A stretch of DNA of 62,000 bases from Mesostigma viride (lineage: Eukaryota > Streptophyta > Mesostigmatophyceae > Mesostigmatales > Mesostigmataceae), in NCBI GenBank assembly GCA_009746045.1, contig RPFO01000076.1:1626554-1688553 (forward strand), given 5' to 3'. Positions 1 to 12,700 of the stretch are shown here, one piece after another. Position 1 is the first letter of the stretch. Each line of letters begins with the position of its first letter. The translations under genes and the position numbers were made by a program. Under the pieces are notes generated by a model, which saw only the letters and a list, made by a program, of their open reading frames with translations, ran no database searches and was not told the origin of the DNA.

Positions 1-636
1 TCCTCGCCCCCTCCCCCCTCCCCCCCTCCCCCTCCCCCTCCCCTCCCCGCCCCCCCTCCCCCTTCCCCTCCCTCTCCCGTCCCCCTCTCCCTCTCCCTCT
101 CCTCTCCCTCTTCCCTCTCCCTCTCCCTCTCCCTCTCCTCTCCCTCGCCCTCCCCCCCCCCCCCCATCCCCATTTCCCCCGTCTCCCCCTCACCCCTCCC
201 CCTCCCCCTCCCCTCCCCTCCCCCTCTCCCCTCCCCCTCCCCCTTCCCCCGTCCCCTCCCCCCCTCCCCTTCCCCTCCCCCTCCCCCTCCCCCTCCCCCC
301 GCCTCCCCCCCCCTCCCCCCTTCCCCCTCCCTCTCCCCTCCCCTCCCCCTCCCCCTCCCCCTCCCCCCCCCCCCCCCTCCCTCCCCCTCCCCTCCCCCTC
401 CCCCCTCCCCTCCCCCTCCCCCTCCCCTCCCCCTCCCCCTCCCCCTCCCCCTCCCCTCCCCCTCCCCCTCCCCTCCCCCTCCCCCTCCCCCTCCCCCTCC
501 CCTCCCCTCCCACTCCCCCTCCCCCTCCCCTCCCCCTCCCCCTCCCCCTCCCCCTCCCACTCCCCCTCCCTCCCTCCCCCTCCCACTCCCACTCCCACTC
601 CCACTCCCCCTCCCTCCCTCCCTTTCCACCACTCCT
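1..636. repeat. C-rich low-complexity block (CCCCTCC-like)
   Basis: Almost pure C and T on the + strand, built from irregular CCCCTCC, CCCTCT and CCCACT steps. It lies immediately 5' of the first recognisable exon of the ARM gene, so it is most simply intronic. The Gly/Arg/Glu-rich minus-strand open frame across it is a by-product of composition, not a gene. Confidence 0.9.
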
Positions 637-715
637 AAGCATCTCAACCACTCTGCCCTCTCCCGCTCACATCCACTGCCACATCTCATCCACACCTCGT
701 GTCCACACTCCCCAG

Positions 716-3700
716 AGGAACGCGCTTGCGCTGATCAACGCCATGCTCAACCAGACTGCCGAGCTGGCAGCGGCCACGTCGAAACAGGTCCTCAAGGCGG
801 ATGGGGTAAGAGCTGACCTCATGCAAATGATTGGCACATGGATGGCGTGGTATGGGGTGGAAGCTGTGGTCAAGTGGGTCTTTAAGTGGGTGCCATGGTC
901 AGGTGATTTGTAGGGCCAGAGGGAGGTTGCAGAGTGATTGTAGCGTGCCCGTTCCTATACCCTTTTCCCCGCAGAATCTCTTTTCCCCATCCCCCCTTGT
1001 TTCCTACACAGGCAGAGCATCAAAGACAGTAATTCAAATGTCTAAAAATCGTCACTTTTAAGGCATTTTTCGCTTCAGTTTATGGACATGACAGGTGATC
1101 CATCAGGGACTTGAGGGGGTATACGTACCATAGGAGCTGTTTATATGTTTACATGTGGCGAAGCCCATTGTGTTTCCCAGGTAAAAAGACCCAGTTTCTT
1201 CTGTTCGGCACCATTGTGGGTCCCTCAGTGTTCTGCTGAGGTACCGGTTCCGGTAATTCTCCGGTAATTACCGGTGCCCCCCCGGCCGACCGGTACGCTA
1301 TATGCCAACCAGGAAACCCCCCCCGGCCGACCGGTATGCTATATGCCAAGCAGGAAACCCCACCTGGCCGACGGGTATGCTAATGTCAAACAGGAACCCC
1401 CCCCGCCCGACCGGTATGCTGTGTTCAGAGCAGGAAGCCCCCCCCCGTTCGACTGGTAAGCCATGCCCCGGCTGACCTGGTCGACCAGGAAGCTTTAAAT
1501 GCCGGCCGGGGTTCCCCGGTTTTCCTGTTAGACAGACCTGGTACTTATATACTGACTATTACAAAATATCAATTTCGATTAGTATATGTTACTATTCCCG
1601 GCACTTACAAATAGTTTGCACATTGCTGCCCAGTGTTTCTAGTAAAGGTTTTTGCTCGCGTCAGCCTGGCTGACTCGCCGCCGTTGGCGGCGCGTCGGAC
1701 GGCTGACTCGCCGCCGTTGGCGGCGCGTCAGACAGCTGACTCTTAATTTGCCAACGGCGGCAAGTTAGCCAATGGGAGCTCAAGTGGGGAATCCGAAAGG
1801 GGTTCTCTTGCTACAGGGCCGAACGACCCCTGAGATAAGGTTTGGGGCACATGTTTAGCTTTTGAGTCAGTCTGACTTGTAAAAGCGCAGCGAGAAATGG
1901 GTTCGATCCATGATACAAAATTCAGAATAATATGACCTACTTCAACTGTTTTTCTGAATTTACTGTTACACTTAATTAGGATGGCATCCACAATGCCACA
2001 GCCCAGTACGGCACACACCCACATCAAACTTATTATTTATCAAACTTAAAATAAAAGACGTTAATGATGAGCTCGTGAACACTAGTGATGTCCCAGCTAG
2101 TGGCATGGCAAAACGACCGGCCTGGGGGCTCACCAGCATTGCCGGACTGAGCCGATGCTGCTGCTACACCACTGGCAGCATTGCTATCATTTCCCCTTTT
2201 CCTCTTGCTGCGGTTCAGCTCGTTTGCTGCCTGGCCTACGCCAACAATGGCACGCGGACTAGGCGCAGGCGCTTTGGCCATGTCGGCGGCCTGTTTCGGC
2301 ATAAAAAAAGCTGCGATTTCCCCAGATTCAACTTTCCCCAGTATTCCTTCCGGCGCCATCCCTTCACCCAAAAACTTCCAACCCCCAGGTCACTAACTTT
2401 TCTAGTTGACTATCAGACTAAACCATTCACGTTGTTAAATGTGTATACAATAATATTTCTGACCCGGCCTGAAATTTCACCTACGCATCTAGTAATGAAT
2501 GGATCCAACAAATCTAAAGCGTTAATCAACACACCTGGAATCCGATTCAATGCAATCTACAAGGAAAGGATGTTCATCTAAATCAGGCAACCTCGCAAAG
2601 CTGCGTCAATCAGCTCATCAATCATATTCCGGAGGATCGACCATTGCCAGTCGTCCTCGGCTAGGTATTGTGCTACCACTTCGCATTCGTCTCGAACAGT
2701 GGTCTAGACTCTAGAAGTCTCGTCACTCTCGCCGCCAAGCAGGCAAGGGCCGGAAGGTCTGGCACTTGGCATGGTAACGGGCTGTTCAGGATTCCGCACT
2801 GTCTGACGCATAGACTCGGTGCACATGAGTACTGACGTGCTGCCTAAATTTACGCGTCAGACGACTGACGTGCAGTCAAAATTTACGCGTCAGACGACTG
2901 ACGCGGGGCCAAAATTTACGCGTCAGCTGTCTGACGTGCGGACAAAAAAGTCGGACGCGTCAGACACTGACGCGTCAGCGGCTGACGTATACGTCCCGTT
3001 ACTAGAAACACTGTTGCTGCCATGCTAACACCTCCACCGAATGTCAATGCCGACACAGCAGAGCCCTGCTGAATGCCCGACGAAAACCAGTAGGCCAGGG
3101 CACGGAATCGTGACGGTCCTATCGTAGCTACAACATACCTTACTGATGAGGTTAAAATAGTAGTGCGTGAACCTCAGATGCACTATTTAAAAAATAATCA
3201 TGAGCAACGGCTCGTCAAGGCTAGGCGATTTTGCTCAAACATAGCTCGCTCGCGACTCAGTTGTCGTTATTGTTGTTGCCCACTTGAATACCGGTGTGAG
3301 CAGCACAAATCTTGTTGTGGTCGTGGGGTGGGGGTGGGGGTGGGGTGGGGTGGGGTGGGGGTGGGGGTGGGGTGGGTGGGGGTGGGGTGGGGGTGGGGGT
3401 GGGGTGGGTGGGGTGGGGGTGGGGTGGGGTGGGGTGGGGTGGGGGGGGGTGGTTGGGGTGGTTGGGGTGGTTGGGGTGGTTGGGGTGGTTGGGGTGGGGT
3501 GGTTGTTGTGGTTGTTGTGGTTGTTGTGGTTGTTGTGGTTGTGGTTGTGGTTGTTGTTGTGGTTGTTGTTGTGGTTGTTGTTGTTGTTGTGGTGGTGGTG
3601 GTGGGGGGGGGGGGGGGGGGGGCGGCGGCGGCGGCGGCGGCGGTGGTGGTGGTGGTGGTGGTGGTGGTGGTGGTGGTGGTGTGTGTGTGTGGGGGGGGCG

Positions 3701-6700
3701 GTGGGGTGGCGGTGGCGGTGGCGGTGGCGGTGGGGGGGGATGGCGGTGGGGTGGGGGTGGGGGTGGCGGTGGGGTGGGGGGTGGCGGTGGGGGTGGCGGT
3801 GGGGGTGGGGGTGGGGTGGCGGTGGGGGTGGCGGTGGGGTGGGGTGGCGGTGGGGTGGCGGTGGGGTGGCGGTGGGGTGGGTGTGGCGGTGGGTGTGGCG
3901 GTGGGGTGGCAGGTGTGGCGGTGGGTGTGGGTGTGGCGGTGGGTGTGGGTGTGGCGGTGGGGTGGCGGTGGGTGTGGGTGTGGGTGTGGCGGTGGGTGTG
4001 GCGGTGGGTGTGGGTGTGGGTGTGGTGGGGGTGGCGGGCGGGGGCGGGCGGGGGCGGGGGCGGGGGGGTGGGCGGGGGGGGGGGGGGCGGGGGGTGGGCG
4101 GGGGCGGGGCGGGGGCGGGGGCGGGTGGCGGTGGCGGTGGCGGTGGGGGTGGGGGGGCGGTGGGGGCGGTGGGGTGGGGTGGGTGGGTGTGGGTGGTGGG
4201 GGGGGGGGGGGGGGGGGGTGGGGGGGGGGGGTGGTGGGGGGGGGGTTGGGGGTGGGGGGGGGGTTGTGGTCGTTGCCACGCCGCGATGGGCAGCAGAGAT
4301 TTGGTGTACTAGACTGTTGTTGGACGTGCTAGCAACAACTGTTGAGGAGGGGCTAAAGTTTCAACTTCAACTTGTGAGTAAATCCATGTTCCGTACACTA
4401 ATAACAAAAGGCATGGCGCGGTGCAGCTGTGACCCTAGACAACGAATGGGTCAGCATTTGGCAGCCAGTCTTTCAAATAATGCGTAGACTTGAGCGGGTA
4501 ACAAATGCGCTGCAGACCTGCAGTAGGTACGCATACGATGTGAAGGTGCTGAGCCGCAAAACGATGCATGAAGTTCACGGCAGTCGAGCCAGCTGACTTT
4601 CTTTTGCGTGTTTTCTAATCCTACATTTTTTGATAGTGCACTAGAGAAGCGAATCATGACGAAGAAGAAAAAGCCCCCGATTCCCGTGGGCTACAAATTC
4701 AAGGACCATTTCACACGAGGTGGTGGCGTTTTAACTTGGCCGGCAGTACGAGCGGTCGGCGGGCTCTGGGCACGGTCGTTACAGACCAGGCGCAGGCAGG
4801 CAACGAGTTAGAAGGGGACGACACTGATAAGAGGAATGAGGATGAGGGTGCCGTAGAGGAGGGCGATGCAGGTGGCTCAGCGCACGCACAGCCTGAAATC
4901 CATGCCCGACGAAAGCCAACATGGCACTAGCTAGCCGTGACGAAGAACCTGGTCCTCAGTTTTAAAGAGGAACCCGGGTCTCCTTAGGTATACTAGCTTT
5001 ACCAACTCCTAACGGCCTATGGGTGTAGGGTGCATGCAAACCCAAAGGCAGCATCGTGTGAGGTCACGCCAATAATGTATGGGTGAGCTAATGTGAGCTA
5101 CTCAGCCTACAAGTGCTGCGTACTATGTTTTGTAACCTCCTATTGTGACTAGGCATGCTTGTATGCATGCTAAGTTCTCATTTTCGCATGTTTTATTAGG
5201 GAGCCCTGCGTATGCCAAGGCTATGTGAATCAGGGCACAAGCAGCCCACTAGGGCAAGGCTTCCCAGTTTAGGATAAATTATATAATTGCATAAGAATAC
5301 CTATTGGGTTTTTATTTTTCTTCAAAAAAATTCGCCAACAACCCCCCCCGGCCTCGGCCGCTTCGCTGCCTCGGTCGGGACCCCTACCGGAATTACGGGA
5401 CCCCCCCCCCCCTTAGCAGAAACTCTGGGGGGCCTGCTGTCGGCTTGCATGCGTGTTCTAACCCACCCCAGCACCCACCATTGACACTGACTTAGCCCAT
5501 TTATTGCTTTTTCATTTCTGTCTCCCATGACGTGGCATGGCAAAGCATCCAGGATGTTGACACAACTATACTTGTGAAACTATATCATGACTTCCGCACA
5601 TCTCATGCGTAGCTAGGTGTGGACTACGGAGCTGGTGCATCTACATCAAAAGAACTTGCAAGGGTAATGAGTCATCGTTTTGTGCCGAACATTCAAGCAC
5701 ATTCATCTTGTTGCTGGGTCCTCCTCGCCCACCCTGCAGGTGCGCAAGGTCGTGGCCATCCTAAATGACGCCGCAGTGGACGAGGACACTCTACTAAACG
5801 CCGTCACCGCGGTGGCCAGCCTCTGCCGCAGGTATCCTGCAATCTTTGCCTCGTGATGCGCTGGATGTGCTGTATGTTCTCTAGGTTCTCTATGTGATCT
5901 TTGTGCTGTATGTGCTGCATGTGCTGCGTGTGCTGCGTGCGTTGCGTGCGCTGCGTGCGCTGCGTGCGCTGCGTGTGCTGCGTGTGCTGCCTGCGCTGCG
6001 TGTGCTGCGTTTGCCGCATGCGCTGCTTGTGCTGCGGGTGCTGCGGGTGCTGTAAGTGTCAAAGAGTTTCTCTGGGGGGCTTGGGGGTGGGGGGAAGAAT
6101 AAGCCTTTAACGCATTATGAGTACATAGTGCCGTGAGCGGATATTCCTCGTCTCTGCTCCTGTTTTCGCAGATGACTTTTGCTGTGTGGGCTTGGCGATG
6201 AGGGAAGCACCTTGCGAGCTGCTGAGGGAATGCCACCACGTCAGGGCAGTCTGGCATGGCCGTTTAGGGAGGGAGATGGATGGCTATGTTCTGCCGCTGA
6301 ATATCTGTTTCTAATGTGGAAGTATGGCATCGCCTTGTCAGGTGCACTGGATTGCGATTTGTAGGGCCAGCCATTGGTGGGGTGGAGGACCCCAGACACA
6401 GCTCACGCGGGTATGCGCAGTACAGGGGATGGCCGATGCCTGGATGCCCCCTGTGCAAGGTTGCACATTGCATCAGGGACCGCGGAGTTTTGTGTAACAG
6501 TGTCCTGCATATGTATGCCATACAATCACAAAACTGGTATGCATGTAACATTTTTAATCATTAAAACCAGCGTGGTTGCCATGCTCGAGCGCTCGCAAAG
6601 AAAATGTTTGTGGTGCAAACATATAGCTCATCTTGGAAGGCAAGGGTTCTTTGCACATGATCCTGCCATAGTAAGGTAGGTTCCTATGCCCGCACCCTGA

Positions 6701-9700
6701 AATCTTGAGCTCTGAATTATACTTGGCGTTCTTATTACATAGAAAAACCTGATGGCGTTTCGTATCCGCCTCATTTGCTTACCATGCCGGGACCAAGCCG
6801 TCGTCTTGATCCTCACCGCGTGCACTGCCACCTTATGCCATTCCCCCCTGGTGGCCCCACACATGATACCCACAATATAGTGGGACGCAGGCGCTTGACG
6901 CTGTGGTGGCCGCAAATGGGATCCCTGCAGCTCTGGCACTGCTGGACACCAGCCGGTCAGGTGGGCAGACATGCCTCTTCTGGCATCTGCGCTCTGTGCC
7001 CTCTGCCGTGTTGCGTTGCCAAGGGATTCGTGGATGCAGCCTCGTGATGGCCTTGTGGTGGTGTATATTGTGTACTAGCATCAATGCTATGTGTCAATAT
7101 GTTTTGATTGACTGCATGTAGTAACGGTGCTGGCCTGCATTGGGCTGTGTTTTGTAATCTGGTTGGGTTCGGCTTCTGCCGGTACCTCCCCACTAGACAT
7201 CCCCACCGCTTCCCCCCCCCCCGGCTCTTCCTCCTTCCTGTAAGGAAACTGGTAGCCATGATGGCATTCGTCTGCCATCTCTGCTGTTTAGACCTGTAGC
7301 CACCAGGCGCTCAACGTTCTTGTACTCACTGTCACGAGTCCTCCCATTGGCTGTTCTTGTACTCACTGTCACGTGTGCGCGCTTATACTGGCTGTTCTTG
7401 TACTCACTCTCATGCGTGCTCACACTGGCTGTTCTTGTACTCACCAGTACGTGGGTTAGTCCTGGCTATACATGTCAAATGGCAAACCTGTGAGGTTTCG
7501 CACCTTTTCAGCACGCCTGCTGTGCTGGCCCACGCATGGGTGCACACCTGCATGCAACCATTCCTGGTGGGCGATACGGCTGCTGTGGCACGCAGGGTTC
7601 TTGGTTGGTGGCTGGAGCACTGCATCGATGTTTGGTTGGCGGCTTGCACGCAGGGTTCTTGGTTGGTGGCTGGAGCACTGCATCGATGTTTGGTTGGCGG
7701 CTTGCACGCAGGGTTCTTGGTTGGTGGCTGGAGCACTGCATCGATGTTTGGTTGGCGGCTTGCACGCAGGGTTCTTGGTTGGTGGCTGGAGCACTGCATC
7801 GATGTTTGGTTGGCGGCTTGCACGCAGGGTTCTTGGTTGGTGGCTGGAGCACTGCATCGATGTTTGGTTGGCGGCTTGCACGCAGGGTTCTTGGTTGGTG
7901 GCTGGAGCACTGCATCGATGTTTGGTTGGCGGCTTGCACGCAGGGTTCTTGGTTGGTGGCTGGAGCACTGCATCGATGTTTGGTTGGCGGCTTGCACGCA
8001 GGGTTCTTGGTTGGTGGCTGGAGCACTGCATCGATGTTTGGTTGGCGGCTTGCACGCAGGGTTCTTGGTTGGTGGCTGGAGCACTGCATCGATGTTTGGT
8101 TGGCGGCTTGCACGCAGGGTTCTTGGTTGGTGGCTGGAGCACTGCATGGATGTTTGGTTGGCGGCTTGCACGCAGGGTTCTTGGTTGGTGGCTGGAGCAC
8201 TGCATCGATGTTTGGTTGGCGGCTTGCACGCAGGGTTCTTGGTTGGTGGCTGGAGCACTGCATCGATGTTTGGTTGGCGGCTTGCACGCAGGGTTCTTGG
8301 TTGGTGGCTGGAGCACTGCATCGATGTTTGGTTGGCGGCTTGCACGCAGGGTTCTTGGTTGGTGGCTGGAGCACTGCATCGATGTTTGGTTGGCGGCTTG
8401 CACGCAGGGTTCTTGGTTGGTGGCTGGAGCACTGCATCGATGTTTGGTTGGCGGCTTGCACGCAGGGTTCTTGGTTGGTGGCTGGAGCACTGCATCGATG
8501 TTTGGTTGGCGGCTTGCACGCAGGGTTCTTGGTTGGTGGCTGGAGCACTGCATGGATGTTTGGTTGGCGGCTTGCACGCAGGGTTCTTGGTTGGTGGCTG
8601 GAGCACTGCATCGATGTTTGGTTGGCGGCTTGCACGCAGGGTTCTTGGTTGGTGGCTGGAGCACTGCATCGATGTTTGGTTGGCGGCTTGCACGCAGGGT
8701 TCTTGGTTGGTGGCTGGAGCACTGCATCGATGTTTGGTTGGCGGCTTGCACGCAGGGTTCTTGGTTGGTGGCTGGAGCACTGCATGGATGTTTGGTTGGC
8801 GGCTTGCACGCAGGGTTCTTGGTTGGTGGCTGGAGCACTGCATCGATGTTTGGTTGGCGGCTTGCACGCAGGGTTCTTGGTTGGTGGCTGGAGCACTGCA
8901 TCGATGTTTGGTTGGCGGCTTGCACGCAGGGTTCTTGGTTGGTGGCTGGAGCACTGCATCGATGTTTGGTTGGCGGCTTGCACGCAGGGTTCTTGGTTGG
9001 TGGCTGGAGCACTGCATCGATGTTTGGTTGGCGGCTTGCACGCAGGGTTCTTGGTTGGTGGCTGGAGCACTGCATGGATGTTTGGTTGGCGGCTTGCACG
9101 CAGGGTTCTTGGTTGGTGGCTGGAGCACTGCATCGATGTTTGGTTGGCGGCTTGCACGCAGGGTTCTTGGTTGGTGGCTGGAGCACTGCATCGATGTTTG
9201 GTTGGCGGCTTGCACGCAGGGTTCTTGGTTGGTGGCTGGAGCACTGCATCGATGTTTGGTTGGCGGCTTGCACGCAGGGTTCTTGGTTGGTGGCTGGAGC
9301 ACTGCATCGATGTTTGGTTGGCGGCTTGCACGCAGGGTTCTTGGTTGGTGGCTGGAGCACTGCATGGATGTTTGGTTGGCGGCTTGCACGCAGGGTTCTT
9401 GGTTGGTGGCTGGAGCACTGCATCGATGTTTGGTTGGCGGCTTGCACGCAGGGTTCTTGGTTGGTGGCTGGAGCACTGCATCGATGTTTGGTTGGCGGCT
9501 TGCACGCAGGGTTCTTGGTTGGTGGCTGGAGCACTGCATCGATGTTTGGTTGGTGGCTTGCACGCAGGGGTCTTGGTTGGTGGCTGGAGCACTGCATCGA
9601 TGTTTGGTTGGCGGCTTGCACGCAGGGTTCTTGGTTGGTGGCTGGAGCACTGCATCGATGTTTGGTTGGCGGCTTGCACGCAGGGTTCTTGGTTGGTGGC

Positions 9701-12700
9701 TGGAGCACTGCATCGATGTTTGGTTGGCGGCTTGCACGCAGGGTTCTTGGTTGGTGGCTGGAGCACTGCATCGATGTTTGGTTGGCGGCTTGCACGCAGG
9801 GTTCTTGGTTGGTGGCTGGAGCACTGCATCGATGTTTGGTTGGCGGCTTGCACGCAGGGTTCTTGGTTGGTGGCTGGAGCACTGCATCGATGTTTGGTTG
9901 GCGGCTTGCACGCAGGGTTCTTGGTTGGTGGCTGGAGCACTGCATCGATGTTTGGTTGGCGGCTTGCACGCAGGGTTCTTGGTTGGTGGCTGGAGCACTG
10001 CATCGATGTTTGGTTGGCGGCTTGCACGCAGGGTTCTTGGTTGGTGGCTGGAGCACTGCATCGATGTTTGGTTGGCGGCTTGCACGCAGGGTTCTTGGTT
10101 GGTGGCTGGAGCACTGCATCGATGTTTGGTTGGCGGCTTGCACGCAGGGTTCTTGGTTGGTGGCTGGAGCACTGCATCGATGTTTGGTTGGCGGCTTGCA
10201 CGCAGGGTTCTTGGTTGGTGGCTGGAGCACTGCATCGATGTTTGGTTGGCGGCTTGCACGCAGGGTTCTTGGTTGGTGGCTGGAGCACTGCATCGATGTT
10301 TGGTTGGCTGCTGGAGCACCTGATCATTGTTTGGTTGGCTTCTGGCGTGCTGGATTCAAAATTCCGCTGGTGTCCTTTCCGTCTGCCACGTTACCCCCAA
10401 GATTGTCTTGGCATACACAATGCACTTGGCACTGAGCATTTTCCTGTCATCCCATGCTACTATGTATAGAGTCATCCGGCATCTTCCTAACAATGGGCAC
10501 CCACCTTGGCATCCACTTTTTCCGCGGCCGCGCAGCCACAATCCTAGAGGCCGCGGCCGACGTGCTGTGCACGCTGGCGGCCCACCCACCGATGCGCGCC
10601 GAGCTGCTGCGAGAGGTGGGCGCGCCCCCAACTTTCCCTTTCTGTCCCTGTCTATCCCTTATCGATTCATTTTTTTCAGTGCACACACCTCCCTAACTGT
10701 AGGTATAAAAGTGCATGTAATCCCCAGTCTCATATGAAGCTAATAAGGTATGATTTGAGGCTATGATATGAACCTTAATTCTGGCTTTCGTTCAATGATG
10801 TGACTTTTTCGTTATGTTGGCGGCAGGCAGGAGCTCTGAAGCTCGAATCCCACCGCTCTGAAGTTCTTACTTTGCAAATCTAGTTCGTCAAGTTTACCTG
10901 CATCAGGCAGGCCGTCATTTCGCATAATTTGATGCCCCCTGTTTTTGTTCAGGTTGTGGCTAGCCATGATAGGGCAGCATCGTGTGATGTACTCTGATGG
11001 CTATTGACTATGAGTTATTCAGCCCAATAAGAGGTGGGCTCGCAAAGCCACCGTGGCACACCAATGGCTGCAAGTTGTTTGCCAGCACTTTTGGCAAAAG
11101 CAACTGCTAATCAACAAAGTCCGGTTTTGGTCACGGTGGCGACAAGTGCCGCTGTGGACAAGTGACCAGTGTATCCAAGTGATAACGATGACAGTACGTC
11201 CAAAGCCACCATTACCAATAGCCGCTATCAGCGTTTGCTGATGGCTCGAGAGATTCCGGGGGTAGTTCGGTCCGTCCTCGGCTGCGCTGCTTAGCAAAAT
11301 GGTTGAAAGTAAGAGCAGCGGGTGTACTGCCGGCACTGCCGACCATGTGTCCAGGACAACCGTGTCCGCGTTGACCCCAGGCGGCGGACGGATGGTTTTT
11401 TAGAGCACAAGGCGTCAGGTGGCCGGAGCAAACAGGTGGGGTCGTGCGAATGCGTGGTATCTCGTCCCAGATTTACTACAAGTTTCCCGCACGCAAAGAG
11501 TTTTGCTCATACTTCCTCTTTGCGGAGGCGTTCCAAGGCCTTGGAGCGCTAAACCGGGGGAATCCCGCTTAAGGGCCTTTTGGCCTTTCCGCATCCCAGG
11601 TCTAAGAGCTTGAGGCGACCTTCTTCCTCTTCTCCGGAATCTTGCAACTTGCCGCTGCTGAGGTAGCAGCCATCGCCATTCGTTGCTAGCACTGGCCATG
11701 GCCACCCAGAGCTATAGCCGACAACAACAATCGCAATTGCTATCTTGTAGTATCAGCAGGGGTTTCTTATGGCGGTAGCTACTGGCATATGAATTAGTAA
11801 CCACTACGCTCTTCGCTCTTCGCTCTTCGCACTTCGCTCTTCAGAGCATTCGCCATGGTGACTCTGCTATCTTTTGTATCTTACACAGCACGTTTCAGGG
11901 AACACCACTAGTTGCTGACCTGACTGCAGAAGGACCTTGCTGGCTCCAATAGTTGCTGACAGCCGCTTTGCTACCACTCGGGCTGCTCACCATGAGGAAC
12001 CTGGCCTTATGCTATCAATGAGACAACCTTATGTTTTGTTTCGATTCTTCCCTTGGCTCCCTCCCCCCCCCCCCTTGCCAGGGTGGGCTCAAGCGCTGCA
12101 TCCCTTTCCTCGCGGGCGGCGTGCCCGAGGTGGTTGTGCGTGTGCTTCTGGGGCTGGGCATGCTGGTGGGCGACAGGTGGGCGCCCAGGGCCCCGTCAGG
12201 TCCACATTGCTGCCCTTCGCCCTTTGCTTTTTATTGGTTGCCTTTGAGGCAGTGTCTAATTGGTGAAATTCAGGCTGTCAAGCATATGAGAGGTATATAC
12301 AAAACATAATTCTAAAGATTCTACAACATTAACATGAGCACTATTTTTTTTTTCCGGACAGACCCCTTGTTGTCTGTATCAGCTGACTGCAGTTCTTGGT
12401 ATTACCAATGTCAAGGGGTCTGGGCATGTCTTGTGGAAAGGTCGTGTGTAGAAAGTGTGCGGTGTGCAAATCGCCCCGTGCGGTGCCAGGCCGTTGACCC
12501 GGCTGGCCAGATAGCTGCTTACAAACCCATCATCATTTGCACTAGCAAGTGCCCACAACATTTGGGTAGGATGTGTAGGAAGCGAAACTGCCCATGTGCA
12601 CGTGGGTAAGATCTTTCAAGCTTTCAAGTGAAGAAAAAGAATGCAAAACCAATTAGTATCCCGTATCTTTACAATGGATTACGGATGCTCCCATGGGCTT

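Noticed and set aside
190-651. Gly/Arg/Glu-rich minus-strand ORF
   Set aside because: Pure consequence of C/T-only sequence; no codon structure and no start context.
1860-1920. Possible tRNA (GGGTTCGATCC B box at 1898-1908 with an AAAAGC stem upstream)
   Set aside because: The acceptor and D arms do not fold; only the T-arm-like part is present.
3163-4487. Long Val/Gly/Trp or Pro/His/Thr-rich ORFs on both strands
   Set aside because: Low-complexity G/T DNA without stops; composition changes with each sub-block rather than with any protein feature.
7357-10469. Open frames of about 940-990 residues on both strands over the minisatellite
   Set aside because: They are one 58-bp unit read in rotating frames; identical lengths in several frames and a 58-residue period show there is no coding selection, and the region lies in an intron.
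12490-12610. Possible exon reading CQAVDPAGQIAAYKP
   Set aside because: In the incoming phase it hits a stop, and skipping it keeps the ARM repeat intact.
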